Shown: positions 55,827 through 64,000 of the stretch, piece after piece
How the letters are laid out: each line of letters starts with the position of its first letter
Numbering within the stretch: the first letter of the stretch is position 1
Assembly: GCF_024129435.1 (NCBI RefSeq)
Contig: NZ_JAMXXN010000008.1
Location: 62,001 to 126,000, forward strand
Source: Acinetobacter lwoffii
GTDB taxonomy: Bacteria; Pseudomonadota; Gammaproteobacteria; Pseudomonadales; Moraxellaceae
DNA: 64,000 bases
Direction of reading: 5' to 3'
The notes under the pieces: generated by a model
What the model was told of the DNA's origin: nothing
Seen by the model: the letters and a program-made list of their open reading frames with translations, nothing else
Databases searched by the model: none
Translations under genes and position numbers: made by a program

Positions 55827-58250
55827 CTATTTTTCCAGTGAATAAGCAATTACAAAATCACCATGATCAAGTGACTGACGTGCTCCACCAGCGGAAATAA
55901 CTACATATTGCTTACCTGTTTTTGGAGAAATGTAGCTCATCGGTGTCCCTTGGCTACCTACAGGTAAACGCGCTTTCCATAATTCTTCACCATTAGATGA
56001 ATTGAAGGCGCGCAAATAGAAGTCTTGTGTTGCAGCAAAGAACACTAAACCACCTTGAGTCGCCATTGGACCACCAATGGTTGGCATACCAATCGGAGCT
56101 TTTAAGCCCATTTTAATGCCCATTGGTCCAGTATCTTGCACTGTCCCTAAAGGAACCTGCCAAGCCACTTGACGGGTTTTCATATCAATTGCCGTCATAG
56201 TTCCGAAAGGTGGTTTTTGACATGGAATACCTAATACCGACATAAAGCGGTTTTTATTCACTTTATACGGTGTACCTTTCATTGGCACTGCGCCCATACC
56301 TGTGTTGACCTTCTCTCCACCACTGGCTTCAAGTTTTAAATCTTCAGGCGTTTGTTTAATCAGCTGAATCCACAGACCTAAGCGCATGTCGTTGACAAAC
56401 ATATAACGATGCGTTGGGTCAAATGCAATACTGCCCCAGTTCATCCCACCCAGTGATCCCGGAAAACTTAAAGATATATCAGAACCCGGTGCTGTAAAGA
56501 GACCGTCATAACGCATTGATTTAAAGTTAATACGACACATCAACTGGTCAAATGGCGTTGCGCCCCACATGTCCGATTCAGTCAAAGTTTGATTGCCAAT
56601 CTGTGGCATTTCAACTGAACGTGGCTGAGTTGCGCTGTATTGCTCATCAGGAATATCTGCAGCTTTTACAGGCTGCTCAACCACTTTAGTTAAAGGCTGA
56701 CCCGTAACACGGTCGAGTACAAAGAACTGACCAGACTTGGTGCCAATGACGACAGCAGGTTTGGTTTGCCCATTTTGCATTGGAAAGTCGACCAAGCTTG
56801 GCTGCATAGGTAAATCGAAGTCCCAAAGGTCATTATGAACAGTTTGATAAACCCACTTTTCTTTACCTGTGGTTGCATCCAAAGCCAAAACGGAAGAATT
56901 GTACTTATGGTCTACAGGTTGACGGTTTCCGCCCCAGACATCGACCGACGAACTTCCCATCGGTAAAAATACCGTATTCATTTGTGGGTCGTAGGACATT
57001 GCCGCCCAAGAGTTAGCTGAACTACGTTTATAGATTTCACCCGGTTTGAGGACATAGTTTGGATTTGGGTTACGTGGATCAAAAGCCCAACGTAGCTGTC
57101 CAGTAATCACATCATAAGCACGAATTACACCACCGGGCATATCCGCTGCAAAGTTGTCAGCAATACGACTTCCAACGATGATACTGGTGCCCGCAATGGT
57201 TGGCGCCGAGGTCACTTCAAAACGAGGCGCTTGCGTGCCCGCACCTAGACCTTCCAGTAAGTTCACCGTTCCATCGACACCAAAGTCTTTACAGCGTTCG
57301 CCTGTATCTGCATTGACTGCAATTAAACGACCATCAGGTGTATTGGTATAAATACGACGTGGACATGCAGTATTGTTTGCCACCGCAGTGACCGCACTGG
57401 CACCTGCTAAAGTCGGTTGTACCAGGGCTTGAGTCGAGTCAAAGTAACCCACACCGCGGCAACGCTCCCAAGCATCGGCTTTAGAATTCACTTCAGCCTT
57501 CCAGATTTGTTTACCTGTGTCCGCATCTAAAGCAATAATGTTGTTATGCGGTGTACATAAAAAGACTTTATCGCCCACCTGTAAAGGAGTGAGCTGGTCT
57601 TCTGCGCCATTACCCGTACCTGTGGTCATATCGCCTGTTTGAAAGCGCCATGCTTCCTTTAACTTAGATACATTATTTCGGTTGATCTGATCCAACGCAG
57701 CAAAACGACTCCCACCAGCATCATTACCATAGTGCGACCAATTCACTTGTTGAGTTTGAGCTGTTACAGGTACTAAGGGTAGCTCTTCACCGCTGGCTTT
57801 GACTGTAGGATGTGGAATAAACATGCCATACAAACCACCGAGCATACCTAACACCGTCAAACCACCTAAAGCATAAGCGGGTGCCGAAGGCGCAATTTGA
57901 AATTGGTACTTACGAATAGCAGGCAAGGTAAAACACAGTGCGGCAAATAAACCCGCAGGAAACATTAAACGTGAATGCAGTGCCCAAAAATCCCAACCTG
58001 CATCAAACAGTGCCCAAACCACAGTTCCAAGAAAAACCAGTGCAAAAATCCAGACACCCAGTACTTTTTTTCTAAAAATAAATATTGCGGAAATGGTGGT
58101 CAATAAACCTGCAATGAGGAAGTACCATGAACCACCTAGACTAATCAGTTTTCCCCCACCGATTAAATAAAATAAGCCAGTCAGCAATAAAGCTAAGCCT
58201 AATATAAAGCACCATATTTTAAATATGGGTTGAGATTGTGCTTCGGACAT
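55827..58250 (-). CDS. quiA: PQQ-dependent quinate/shikimate dehydrogenase QuiA
   Basis: An 807-residue inner-membrane enzyme that oxidises quinate and shikimate in the periplasm and passes electrons to ubiquinone. The first 140 residues carry about five membrane helices, as in membrane glucose dehydrogenase. The rest is an eight-bladed PQQ propeller (WSHYGNDAGGSRFAALDQIN, IALDADTGKQIWKAEVNS, AWAFDPRNPNP-type tryptophan motifs). Position as the last gene of pca-qui matches ADP1. It is separated from quiX by a hairpin-containing gap and ends at a 13-bp terminator. PQQ synthesis genes are not in the window. Confidence 0.93.
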   Translation of the reverse strand: MSEAQSQPIFKIWCFILGLALLLTGLFYLIGGGKLISLGGSWYFLIAGLLTTISAIFIFRKKVLGVWIFALVFLGTVVWALFDAGWDFWALHSRLMFPAGLFAALCFTLPAIRKYQFQIAPSAPAYALGGLTVLGMLGGLYGMFIPHPTVKASGEELPLVPVTAQTQQVNWSHYGNDAGGSRFAALDQINRNNVSKLKEAWRFQTGDMTTGTGNGAEDQLTPLQVGDKVFLCTPHNNIIALDADTGKQIWKAEVNSKADAWERCRGVGYFDSTQALVQPTLAGASAVTAVANNTACPRRIYTNTPDGRLIAVNADTGERCKDFGVDGTVNLLEGLGAGTQAPRFEVTSAPTIAGTSIIVGSRIADNFAADMPGGVIRAYDVITGQLRWAFDPRNPNPNYVLKPGEIYKRSSANSWAAMSYDPQMNTVFLPMGSSSVDVWGGNRQPVDHKYNSSVLALDATTGKEKWVYQTVHNDLWDFDLPMQPSLVDFPMQNGQTKPAVVIGTKSGQFFVLDRVTGQPLTKVVEQPVKAADIPDEQYSATQPRSVEMPQIGNQTLTESDMWGATPFDQLMCRINFKSMRYDGLFTAPGSDISLSFPGSLGGMNWGSIAFDPTHRYMFVNDMRLGLWIQLIKQTPEDLKLEASGGEKVNTGMGAVPMKGTPYKVNKNRFMSVLGIPCQKPPFGTMTAIDMKTRQVAWQVPLGTVQDTGPMGIKMGLKAPIGMPTIGGPMATQGGLVFFAATQDFYLRAFNSSNGEELWKARLPVGSQGTPMSYISPKTGKQYVVISAGGARQSLDHGDFVIAYSLEK

Positions 58251-58360
58251 ACTTTTTACCCCAAATGCTGTGTTTTAAATGATCTCTCCTACTTTGTTTT
58301 GAGCATCATTCACACCACATCCAAACTTTGAGCATCCACAATTAACTTGCTTCAACAATC

Positions 58361-58416
58361 AAAAAAGAGTGTTTAAATTCAGCAACAGTATTGCTTACAT
58401 TTTAAACACTCTTTCA
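58361..58416 (-). terminator. Long hairpin with U-tract between quiX and quiA
   Basis: AAAGAGTGTTTAAA and TTTAAACACTCTTT form a perfect 14-bp stem with an inner GCAA/TTGC pairing. On the minus strand it is followed by TTTTTTG. It lies just after quiX inside the operon, so it may lower quiA expression. Confidence 0.75.
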
Positions 58417-58428
58417 CTTTAAATACGG

Positions 58429-59745
58429 TTAAAAATTCACCTTAACGCTAAGACCCGCCACCCAAGCATCATCCACTTCTTTCACGCCAGAAGGTTGATA
58501 GATATATTGCAGGTTGGGTCTGAGCATCACCGCAGGTGACCACTGATAGGTATAGTTCAACTCAACATTGAGTTCGTCATGTTGAATTGGGACATAGTCA
58601 CTGGCAAGCACGTCATAACTGTAATAACCACGGCCTTCGTTGGTGGCTATTTGCTTATCCGTCACACGATCATTCACCACATAGTTGGCCAAACCAAAAC
58701 CGATGGAATCATTTGGACGGCTATCGAATGGACCTTTGTACCAAAGTGCCAGTTGTTGTGTACTTTCTACAAATGTTGTGTCCTTATCGTTCACTACACC
58801 ATTAAAACTGATATATAAACCATGCTTCGGATCAGCTCCGTGTTGGGTCAGTTGTTGTTGTGCATTCAGCCAAAAACTGTATTTTCCATCTTGCATTTCA
58901 CCACTGCGAATGTCTTTTGACTCAGCCGTGGAATACAACGCGCCGATTTTATATTCACCAGGCAAGCCATTAAACGAGGCTAACTTTGGTTTCCAAGCCA
59001 ACTCTACAGGAATGGTAGCCCCTTCGACATTGTCCATATCAAGGTTAAAGCCATCACTGTCTGAATCTGTTTTGACATTGTCTGGATTAACTTCATAGAC
59101 CCCAACGCCAAATGACCAGTCTGGTGCAAATTGGTATTTAACATTGGTGCCCCATAAACTGACAGGCCAGTTATACCAAATCGAACCGATGGATTTTCCA
59201 AGCTGTCCGCCACACAAAAGTAAATTCTGAAATTCACATTGCGAACTATTAAAGTCATCCGACATGCCCATACGACCAATCTTAAATTGAACGCGGTTAT
59301 CATCAAATCCAGTTTTGATCCAAGCCTGAGTTAAGCGCCAAATTTTGCCACGACCATAAATTTCTTGGCTGTTGCCCAAGGTACTGGCACGAGGGTCTTT
59401 AATACGTTCAAGCGTTAAGGCATTACCTTCACGTTTGGTAATCATCAAGCCTGCTGTGGTATTTTCCCAACCTGCAATTTTATTCAAATCAAAATTAGCA
59501 CCTAAGGTTAGCTGCCCTGCATTTTCCAAGATATTGTCATCGTTATAACCACCATCCAGATTGGTTGCCGCCTGACTCATAATTGCCGCAGTAAATTTAT
59601 AGCCTTGATCTTCCAGTTGCTTCCGTTCACCGTTCCAATCCCCAAATAACCATTGACGATCAGCCGAATAAAATTCATTTGCAGAAGCCAGTTGGCAAGT
59701 TAAAAGTGCCAAAGATAATGTGCCAAGTTTTAATAGTTGTTGCAT
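58429..59745 (-). CDS. quiX: Outer-membrane porin QuiX (OprB-like)
   Basis: A 438-residue beta-barrel protein with a signal peptide ending in ASA. The mature part starts NEFYSADRQWLFGDWNGERK, typical of carbohydrate-selective OprB porins, and the chain ends in aromatic-rich strands with a final Phe (LSVKVNF). It probably admits quinate and shikimate to the periplasm. I use ATG 59745 because the AAGG ribosome site directly abuts the earlier ATG at 59754. It lies between quiC and quiA, as in ADP1. Confidence 0.87.
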   Translation of the reverse strand: MQQLLKLGTLSLALLTCQLASANEFYSADRQWLFGDWNGERKQLEDQGYKFTAAIMSQAATNLDGGYNDDNILENAGQLTLGANFDLNKIAGWENTTAGLMITKREGNALTLERIKDPRASTLGNSQEIYGRGKIWRLTQAWIKTGFDDNRVQFKIGRMGMSDDFNSSQCEFQNLLLCGGQLGKSIGSIWYNWPVSLWGTNVKYQFAPDWSFGVGVYEVNPDNVKTDSDSDGFNLDMDNVEGATIPVELAWKPKLASFNGLPGEYKIGALYSTAESKDIRSGEMQDGKYSFWLNAQQQLTQHGADPKHGLYISFNGVVNDKDTTFVESTQQLALWYKGPFDSRPNDSIGFGLANYVVNDRVTDKQIATNEGRGYYSYDVLASDYVPIQHDELNVELNYTYQWSPAVMLRPNLQYIYQPSGVKEVDDAWVAGLSVKVNF

Positions 59746-59805
59746 ACCAAACATCCTTTTTTGTGAGGAAAGCTCAACTAAAGTGAGCTTTCCATGCGGT
59801 TTTTA

Positions 59806-61266
59806 TTATTTAATGCGAACGGCTCGGCTGAGTTCAGAAGTTGCACCTAAATGGTCGGTTACATTCGCTGTCACACTTGCAGCACCACTCAGTGCTTTCC
59901 AAGACGCTTGACCTTGACCTTGTGCATTGGTTGTGAGTACTTGAGCCCCTAAGTACTGCTCAGCTTCGTGACTATTCGCTTGGCGGTTGGCAAAGAATTC
60001 AACTTGGTAGCGTTGATTTGGTTGCCCTTGAACTGTAGCGGTGACTTGTCCTCTGCTATAGCTTAAACTCGGTGCTTGGATGTTTTGGTTTGGCATCGCA
60101 TTACAGCTTTGCTCATTTGGCTGCGTGCAAGTTTTTTGAAGTTTTGCATCTTCAATCACCACACCGCCACCACGAGAACCGACAAAACCTGTGTGCTCAA
60201 GTGCTGGCACAGCAAATACAATGGCACCCAGACGTTGGTTTGGTACACATGAACCGCCTGCTTCACAACGCTTAATATCTTTACCATTGCCCCAAATTAA
60301 ATTTTTGGTCAGCGTGGTACGTGCATTGGCATCTTTTTCAGAACGTACTGCAATCCCAATGCGGTTACCATGCACTTTGTTGCTGTCAAAGATGTTGCCA
60401 TCACCGGTGAGGTTAAAGCCAATCGAGTTATTGGTCAGCTCGTTATAGGCAACGTAGTTACGTTTACCCCAGTTAATTTGCAAACCATCAGAATAGTTTT
60501 CAAACTTGTTGCCCACTACTGCGTTGTCATTGCCCCAAAGAATTTCAATACCCTGAGATGGTTCTGGGTTAGCTTTGGTTGAAGTGAACAGGTTATTCGC
60601 AACTAGGTTAAATGCCGCACCACGCGTCAGCTCTAGACCATCGCCATTGTCTACAAACAGGTTATTTAAGACCTTGTTGTTATTGGTGGTGGTTGAAGTT
60701 GGATTACCTTTACCATCATCACCTGTCAGCATCACACCTGAACCACCGTAGTTATTACTGATGCGGTTATGCTGAATTAAGTTGTTGCTCGAACGGTTAA
60801 TCAGGACACCGATACAGAAACGGTGGATATCGAGACCTTTTAAAGTCACGCCATTGACATCTTGCAGCACCAGACCCGGCAAACTCGTGGTACGGACGTT
60901 GGTGCCATACTGCTCTGGGTTTGCGCCTGGGCAGGCTTTAGCACCTTGGCCTTTAATGTAATTAGAGCCATCAATGGCAATAAACTCACCAGTTTTGTCC
61001 CACTGGGTACCAATAATTTTCACTGAAGATTTGATTGGTGGTAAAGCTTGATTCAGCTTAATCACATAAGGGGCTTTATCAACTGCTTGAATCTGAATTT
61101 CATTTTCTTGCGCTGCATTGGCATTCGATTGTTCAATTGCCCACCGTAATGAACCTTTCGCACTATCGTCCTGATAGCGGTCAACAATATAAGTTTCTGC
61201 ACTGGCAAAACCTGAAGCCACTAAACCCAATGCCAAAGTCGTTAAACGTAAAGTTAATGATTGCAT
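59806..61266 (-). CDS. quiC: 3-dehydroshikimate dehydratase QuiC (periplasmic beta-helix)
   Basis: A 486-residue exported protein. Signal peptide 1-23 (ending ASA). The body is a right-handed parallel beta-helix with NNx-type repeats (NLIQHNRISNNYGGSGVML, NNKVLNNLFVDNGDGLEL, NAVVGNKFENYSDGLQI, NYVAYNELTNNSIGFNL). A C-terminal beta domain ends it. In ADP1 the gene at this locus converts 3-dehydroshikimate to protocatechuate. The fold differs from the sugar-isomerase-like dehydratases of other bacteria (QuiC1/AsbF). AAGGA precedes the ATG. Confidence 0.88.
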   Translation of the reverse strand: MQSLTLRLTTLALGLVASGFASAETYIVDRYQDDSAKGSLRWAIEQSNANAAQENEIQIQAVDKAPYVIKLNQALPPIKSSVKIIGTQWDKTGEFIAIDGSNYIKGQGAKACPGANPEQYGTNVRTTSLPGLVLQDVNGVTLKGLDIHRFCIGVLINRSSNNLIQHNRISNNYGGSGVMLTGDDGKGNPTSTTTNNNKVLNNLFVDNGDGLELTRGAAFNLVANNLFTSTKANPEPSQGIEILWGNDNAVVGNKFENYSDGLQINWGKRNYVAYNELTNNSIGFNLTGDGNIFDSNKVHGNRIGIAVRSEKDANARTTLTKNLIWGNGKDIKRCEAGGSCVPNQRLGAIVFAVPALEHTGFVGSRGGGVVIEDAKLQKTCTQPNEQSCNAMPNQNIQAPSLSYSRGQVTATVQGQPNQRYQVEFFANRQANSHEAEQYLGAQVLTTNAQGQGQASWKALSGAASVTANVTDHLGATSELSRAVRIK

Positions 61267-61293
61267 CTTTAAATCCTTTTATGTCTCTGAGTC

Positions 61294-62151
61294 TTAAGGT
61301 GTAGGCTGAACAGTTTTAAGGAACTGTTTAAGTTGAGTCACATCAATTTGACCTGGTGCTGACGCCTCACCAATCATGCCAAAACTTAGGCTACCACCCA
61401 TGTTGGCAGTAGCGACACGCGAGATCGTGCCCAATTGCCCCATCGACATGGTCAGTAATGGTTTTTGACTTTTTTGGCTCACAGCAAGCGTTGCATTCAT
61501 CAGGGTAAAGACATCTTGTTTAGATTTCGGCATCACCGCTATTTTCAAAATATCTGCGCCCATTTGGTCTTGTTTCAGCAAACGGTTTTCAATTTCTTGT
61601 TGTTCTGGGGTTTTATTAAAATCGTGATTCGACATGATCACCAACACATGTTGATCATGCGCCAATTTGGTCAATTTTGCCACGCTGCCTGCATCACGGA
61701 ACATCTCGATATCTAGCAATTGCATAAATGGAGCTTTTAGATATTCGCGATAAATTTTTTCATAGTCTTGATCAGACACCGTCATTTTTCCGCCTTCGTT
61801 ATGGGTACGAATGGTGGCAATCAGTGGTTTGTCTTTTAAAATTTGATTCAGCTGCTTACCAAGTGCAATGACTTTTTTCGTGTCAGCAGAAAATGCGAGT
61901 AAATCGATACGAAACTCAGCCACATCTGCGCTTGGGTTGCTGGCAATCACTTTCGCTTGGGCAATGGCTTGCTCTGCTGTCTTTGCGGTAATCGGCACAA
62001 TAGTTTTGACAGGTAAGTCACCAATATTGAGGTTTTTCACCATATAGTGTTGTGTCGTAGGGGCAACTTCGGCTGAAAATGCCGTAGGCATTGCCGCTAA
62101 AACAGCACTGCTTAAGCAAAGTTGCATCGCAATCTTTTTGATTGTCATCAT
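61294..62151 (-). CDS. quiB: Exported type I 3-dehydroquinate dehydratase QuiB
   Basis: A 285-residue catabolic dehydroquinase. Signal peptide 1-27 (ends AFSA), which biosynthetic AroD lacks. The TIM-barrel carries EFRIDLL (79-85), RTHNEGGK, His176 in IMSNHDFNKTP, the Schiff-base Lys203 in ADILKIAV, and SMGQLGTISR. It converts 3-dehydroquinate to 3-dehydroshikimate in the periplasm, between QuiA and QuiC in the pathway. GGAAATGTA precedes the first ATG. The 152-base gap to pcaG may contain an internal promoter. Confidence 0.92.
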   Translation of the reverse strand: MMTIKKIAMQLCLSSAVLAAMPTAFSAEVAPTTQHYMVKNLNIGDLPVKTIVPITAKTAEQAIAQAKVIASNPSADVAEFRIDLLAFSADTKKVIALGKQLNQILKDKPLIATIRTHNEGGKMTVSDQDYEKIYREYLKAPFMQLLDIEMFRDAGSVAKLTKLAHDQHVLVIMSNHDFNKTPEQQEIENRLLKQDQMGADILKIAVMPKSKQDVFTLMNATLAVSQKSQKPLLTMSMGQLGTISRVATANMGGSLSFGMIGEASAPGQIDVTQLKQFLKTVQPTP

Positions 62152-62303
62152 TACATTTCCTTGTATTTACAAACTATTGCCTGACTTCTGTTATCAATGG
62201 CAAATATACGTGGGATGAATGAAATGGGTCATACCATCACCACGCATAATTTTTTTTACCTTTAGTATTAGTTCAAGATGTCTCGCACTAAATCTTGGAA
62301 AAT

Positions 62304-62933
62304 TCAGATATCTAAAAAGACCGTTTCATCTTCACCTTGAATACGAATGTCAAAGCGATACACCACTTCACCATCACGCTCTTCACGTTTTGCAATGAGG
62401 GTTTGACGACGTGGTGCCCACTCAATGCCTTTCAGTACAGGATCTTGTGCATTGGCTTCAGCTTCATCTTCAAAATACACACGGGTATTCAAGCCAATGT
62501 TAATCCCGCGAGCAAAGATGATCAGTGCAATATGCGGTGCCTGAGTTGTGCCTTTACGGCCCGGAACCGAACCCGGTTTAATGGTATTGAAACTCCAAAA
62601 ACCAGTTTCGAAGTCTGCGCCTGTACGTCCCCAACCGAGGAAGTTTGGATCGACCGCTTTGCCTTGAATATCCGCCGCACTTGGATACACGCCGTTGGCA
62701 TCCGCCTGCCAGATTTCAATCAATACATCACGTAGCGGCAAACCTAAGCCGTCAAACACTTGACCTTCTAAGCGAATACGTTCGCCTAAAGTATTTTCTT
62801 TAACTAACTGGTTATTAAAGTTATTTTCAAACACTTCGATGTTGGCTTGTTGTGGCAACAAACCAATGTGTACGTATGGTCCACCTGTTTGAGATGGCGT
62901 TTCATGCAATTCTTGAAAGTTCCAATGGTTCAT
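62304..62933 (-). CDS. pcaG: Protocatechuate 3,4-dioxygenase alpha subunit
   Basis: A 209-residue subunit of the intradiol ring-cleaving enzyme. LRDVLIEIWQADANGVYPS and FNTIKPGSVPGRKG are the family blocks. The iron ligands are lost, as expected for the alpha chain, which builds only part of the active-site wall. It lies 15 bases downstream of pcaH with GGGAG before its ATG, so the two are made together. Confidence 0.95.
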   Translation of the reverse strand: MNHWNFQELHETPSQTGGPYVHIGLLPQQANIEVFENNFNNQLVKENTLGERIRLEGQVFDGLGLPLRDVLIEIWQADANGVYPSAADIQGKAVDPNFLGWGRTGADFETGFWSFNTIKPGSVPGRKGTTQAPHIALIIFARGINIGLNTRVYFEDEAEANAQDPVLKGIEWAPRRQTLIAKREERDGEVVYRFDIRIQGEDETVFLDI

Positions 62934-62948
62934 GTTGTTCTCCCTGAA

Positions 62949-63686
<738 letters not shown>

Positions 63687-63700
63687 TTAATCTTGTTCCA

Positions 63701-64000
63701 TTACTCTTGATTTGTTGGTTCTTGGCTAAGCTGCTGTTCGCTCAACTTTTGCGGGGCAATGCCCAAATCTGCAAAAACTTCTTCTGCCATGTGCATGGCT
63801 GCATTGGCTGCAGGTAAACCGGCATACAATGAACAGTGCAAAATCAATTCTTTTAAGTCGTTCTTGGTCACACCATTGTTAAAACAAGCACGTAAATGCA
63901 TACGCAATTCGTCTTCACGGCCCAATGCCAATAACACGGCAATGGTGACTAAGCTACGGGTGTGGCGCGGCATGCCTGGTCTAGACCAGACTTCGCCCCA
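63701..64000 (-). CDS. pcaC: 4-carboxymuconolactone decarboxylase (3' part; 5' end outside)
   Basis: One hundred codons are present, running to the window edge in frame (WGEVWSRPGMPRHTRSLVTI). The CMD/AhpD-like fold is shown by REDELRMHLRACFNNGVTKN and LILHCSLYAGLPAANAAMHM, with the conserved His-Cys-Tyr cluster. The true start lies beyond base 64000; the internal ATG at 63973 is not a start because homology continues upstream. The enzyme acts two steps after PcaHG. The stop is 26 bases before pcaH. Confidence 0.95.
   Translation of the reverse strand, partial: WGEVWSRPGMPRHTRSLVTIAVLLALGREDELRMHLRACFNNGVTKNDLKELILHCSLYAGLPAANAAMHMAEEVFADLGIAPQKLSEQQLSQEPTNQE

Overview
The window looks like chromosomal DNA of an Acinetobacter species (Moraxellaceae, Gammaproteobacteria). 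The main reasons are the pca-qui gene order known from A. baylyi ADP1 (pcaC, pcaH, pcaG, quiB, quiC, quiX, quiA), the protein sequences of RecA, Fis, BamA and MnmG, and the AT-rich intergenic style. The species cannot be fixed from this sequence alone. Nearly everything is housekeeping; accessory-looking DNA is limited to short islands around 41.3-43.2 kb, 46.0-46.1 kb and 54.8-55.8 kb.

Layout. 1-6.4 kb: the end of a Maf-type nucleotide pyrophosphatase, the L16 hydroxylase roxA, a response regulator/7TM histidine kinase pair on the minus strand, a double GST-N protein, rraA and a Rossmann protein. 6.6-12.1 kb: rpsT, a 41-residue lipoprotein, a histidine phosphatase, cysQ divergent from yrfG-hslR, then recA-recX. 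12.3-13.5 kb: the SRP RNA gene (minus strand) and a cpoB-like gene. 13.6-24.6 kb: a long minus-strand envelope operon running pyrH, frr, uppS, cdsA, dxr, rseP, bamA, skp, lpxD, fabZ, lpxA. It links isoprenoid carrier, phospholipid and lipid A synthesis to outer-membrane protein assembly. 24.6-32.8 kb: rimO, ntrB-ntrC, a small zinc-motif protein, an MFS transporter gene broken by one stop codon, and mnmG. 33-41.2 kb: a Met/Gln-rich exported protein, two tandem BASS-family transporters, prmA, a DUF3426 protein, fis, purH and purD. 41.3-46 kb: a DUF4145 gene split by one in-frame TAG, a GNAT acetyltransferase and metQ-metN-metI. 46.3-54.7 kb: dnaE, trmJ-cysE and two lipoproteins. 54.8-55.8 kb: remnants of two IS5-family elements. 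55.8-64 kb: the qui-pca catabolic operon, which oxidises quinate/shikimate in the periplasm and cleaves protocatechuate.

The most interesting signals are regulatory or degenerative rather than a new multi-gene system. They are: an rRNA-style promoter and roughly 300-base leader ending in a terminator-like hairpin 14 bases before fis; two otherwise intact genes each broken by one nonsense codon (MFS transporter, DUF4145); a compact intergenic element of three hairpins upstream of dnaE; hairpins with U-tracts inside the recA-recX, metQ-metN and quiX-quiA transcription units; and a double IS5-family scar beside quiA. I found no CRISPR array, prophage, toxin-antitoxin pair or recognisable defence island, and no tRNA or rRNA gene.
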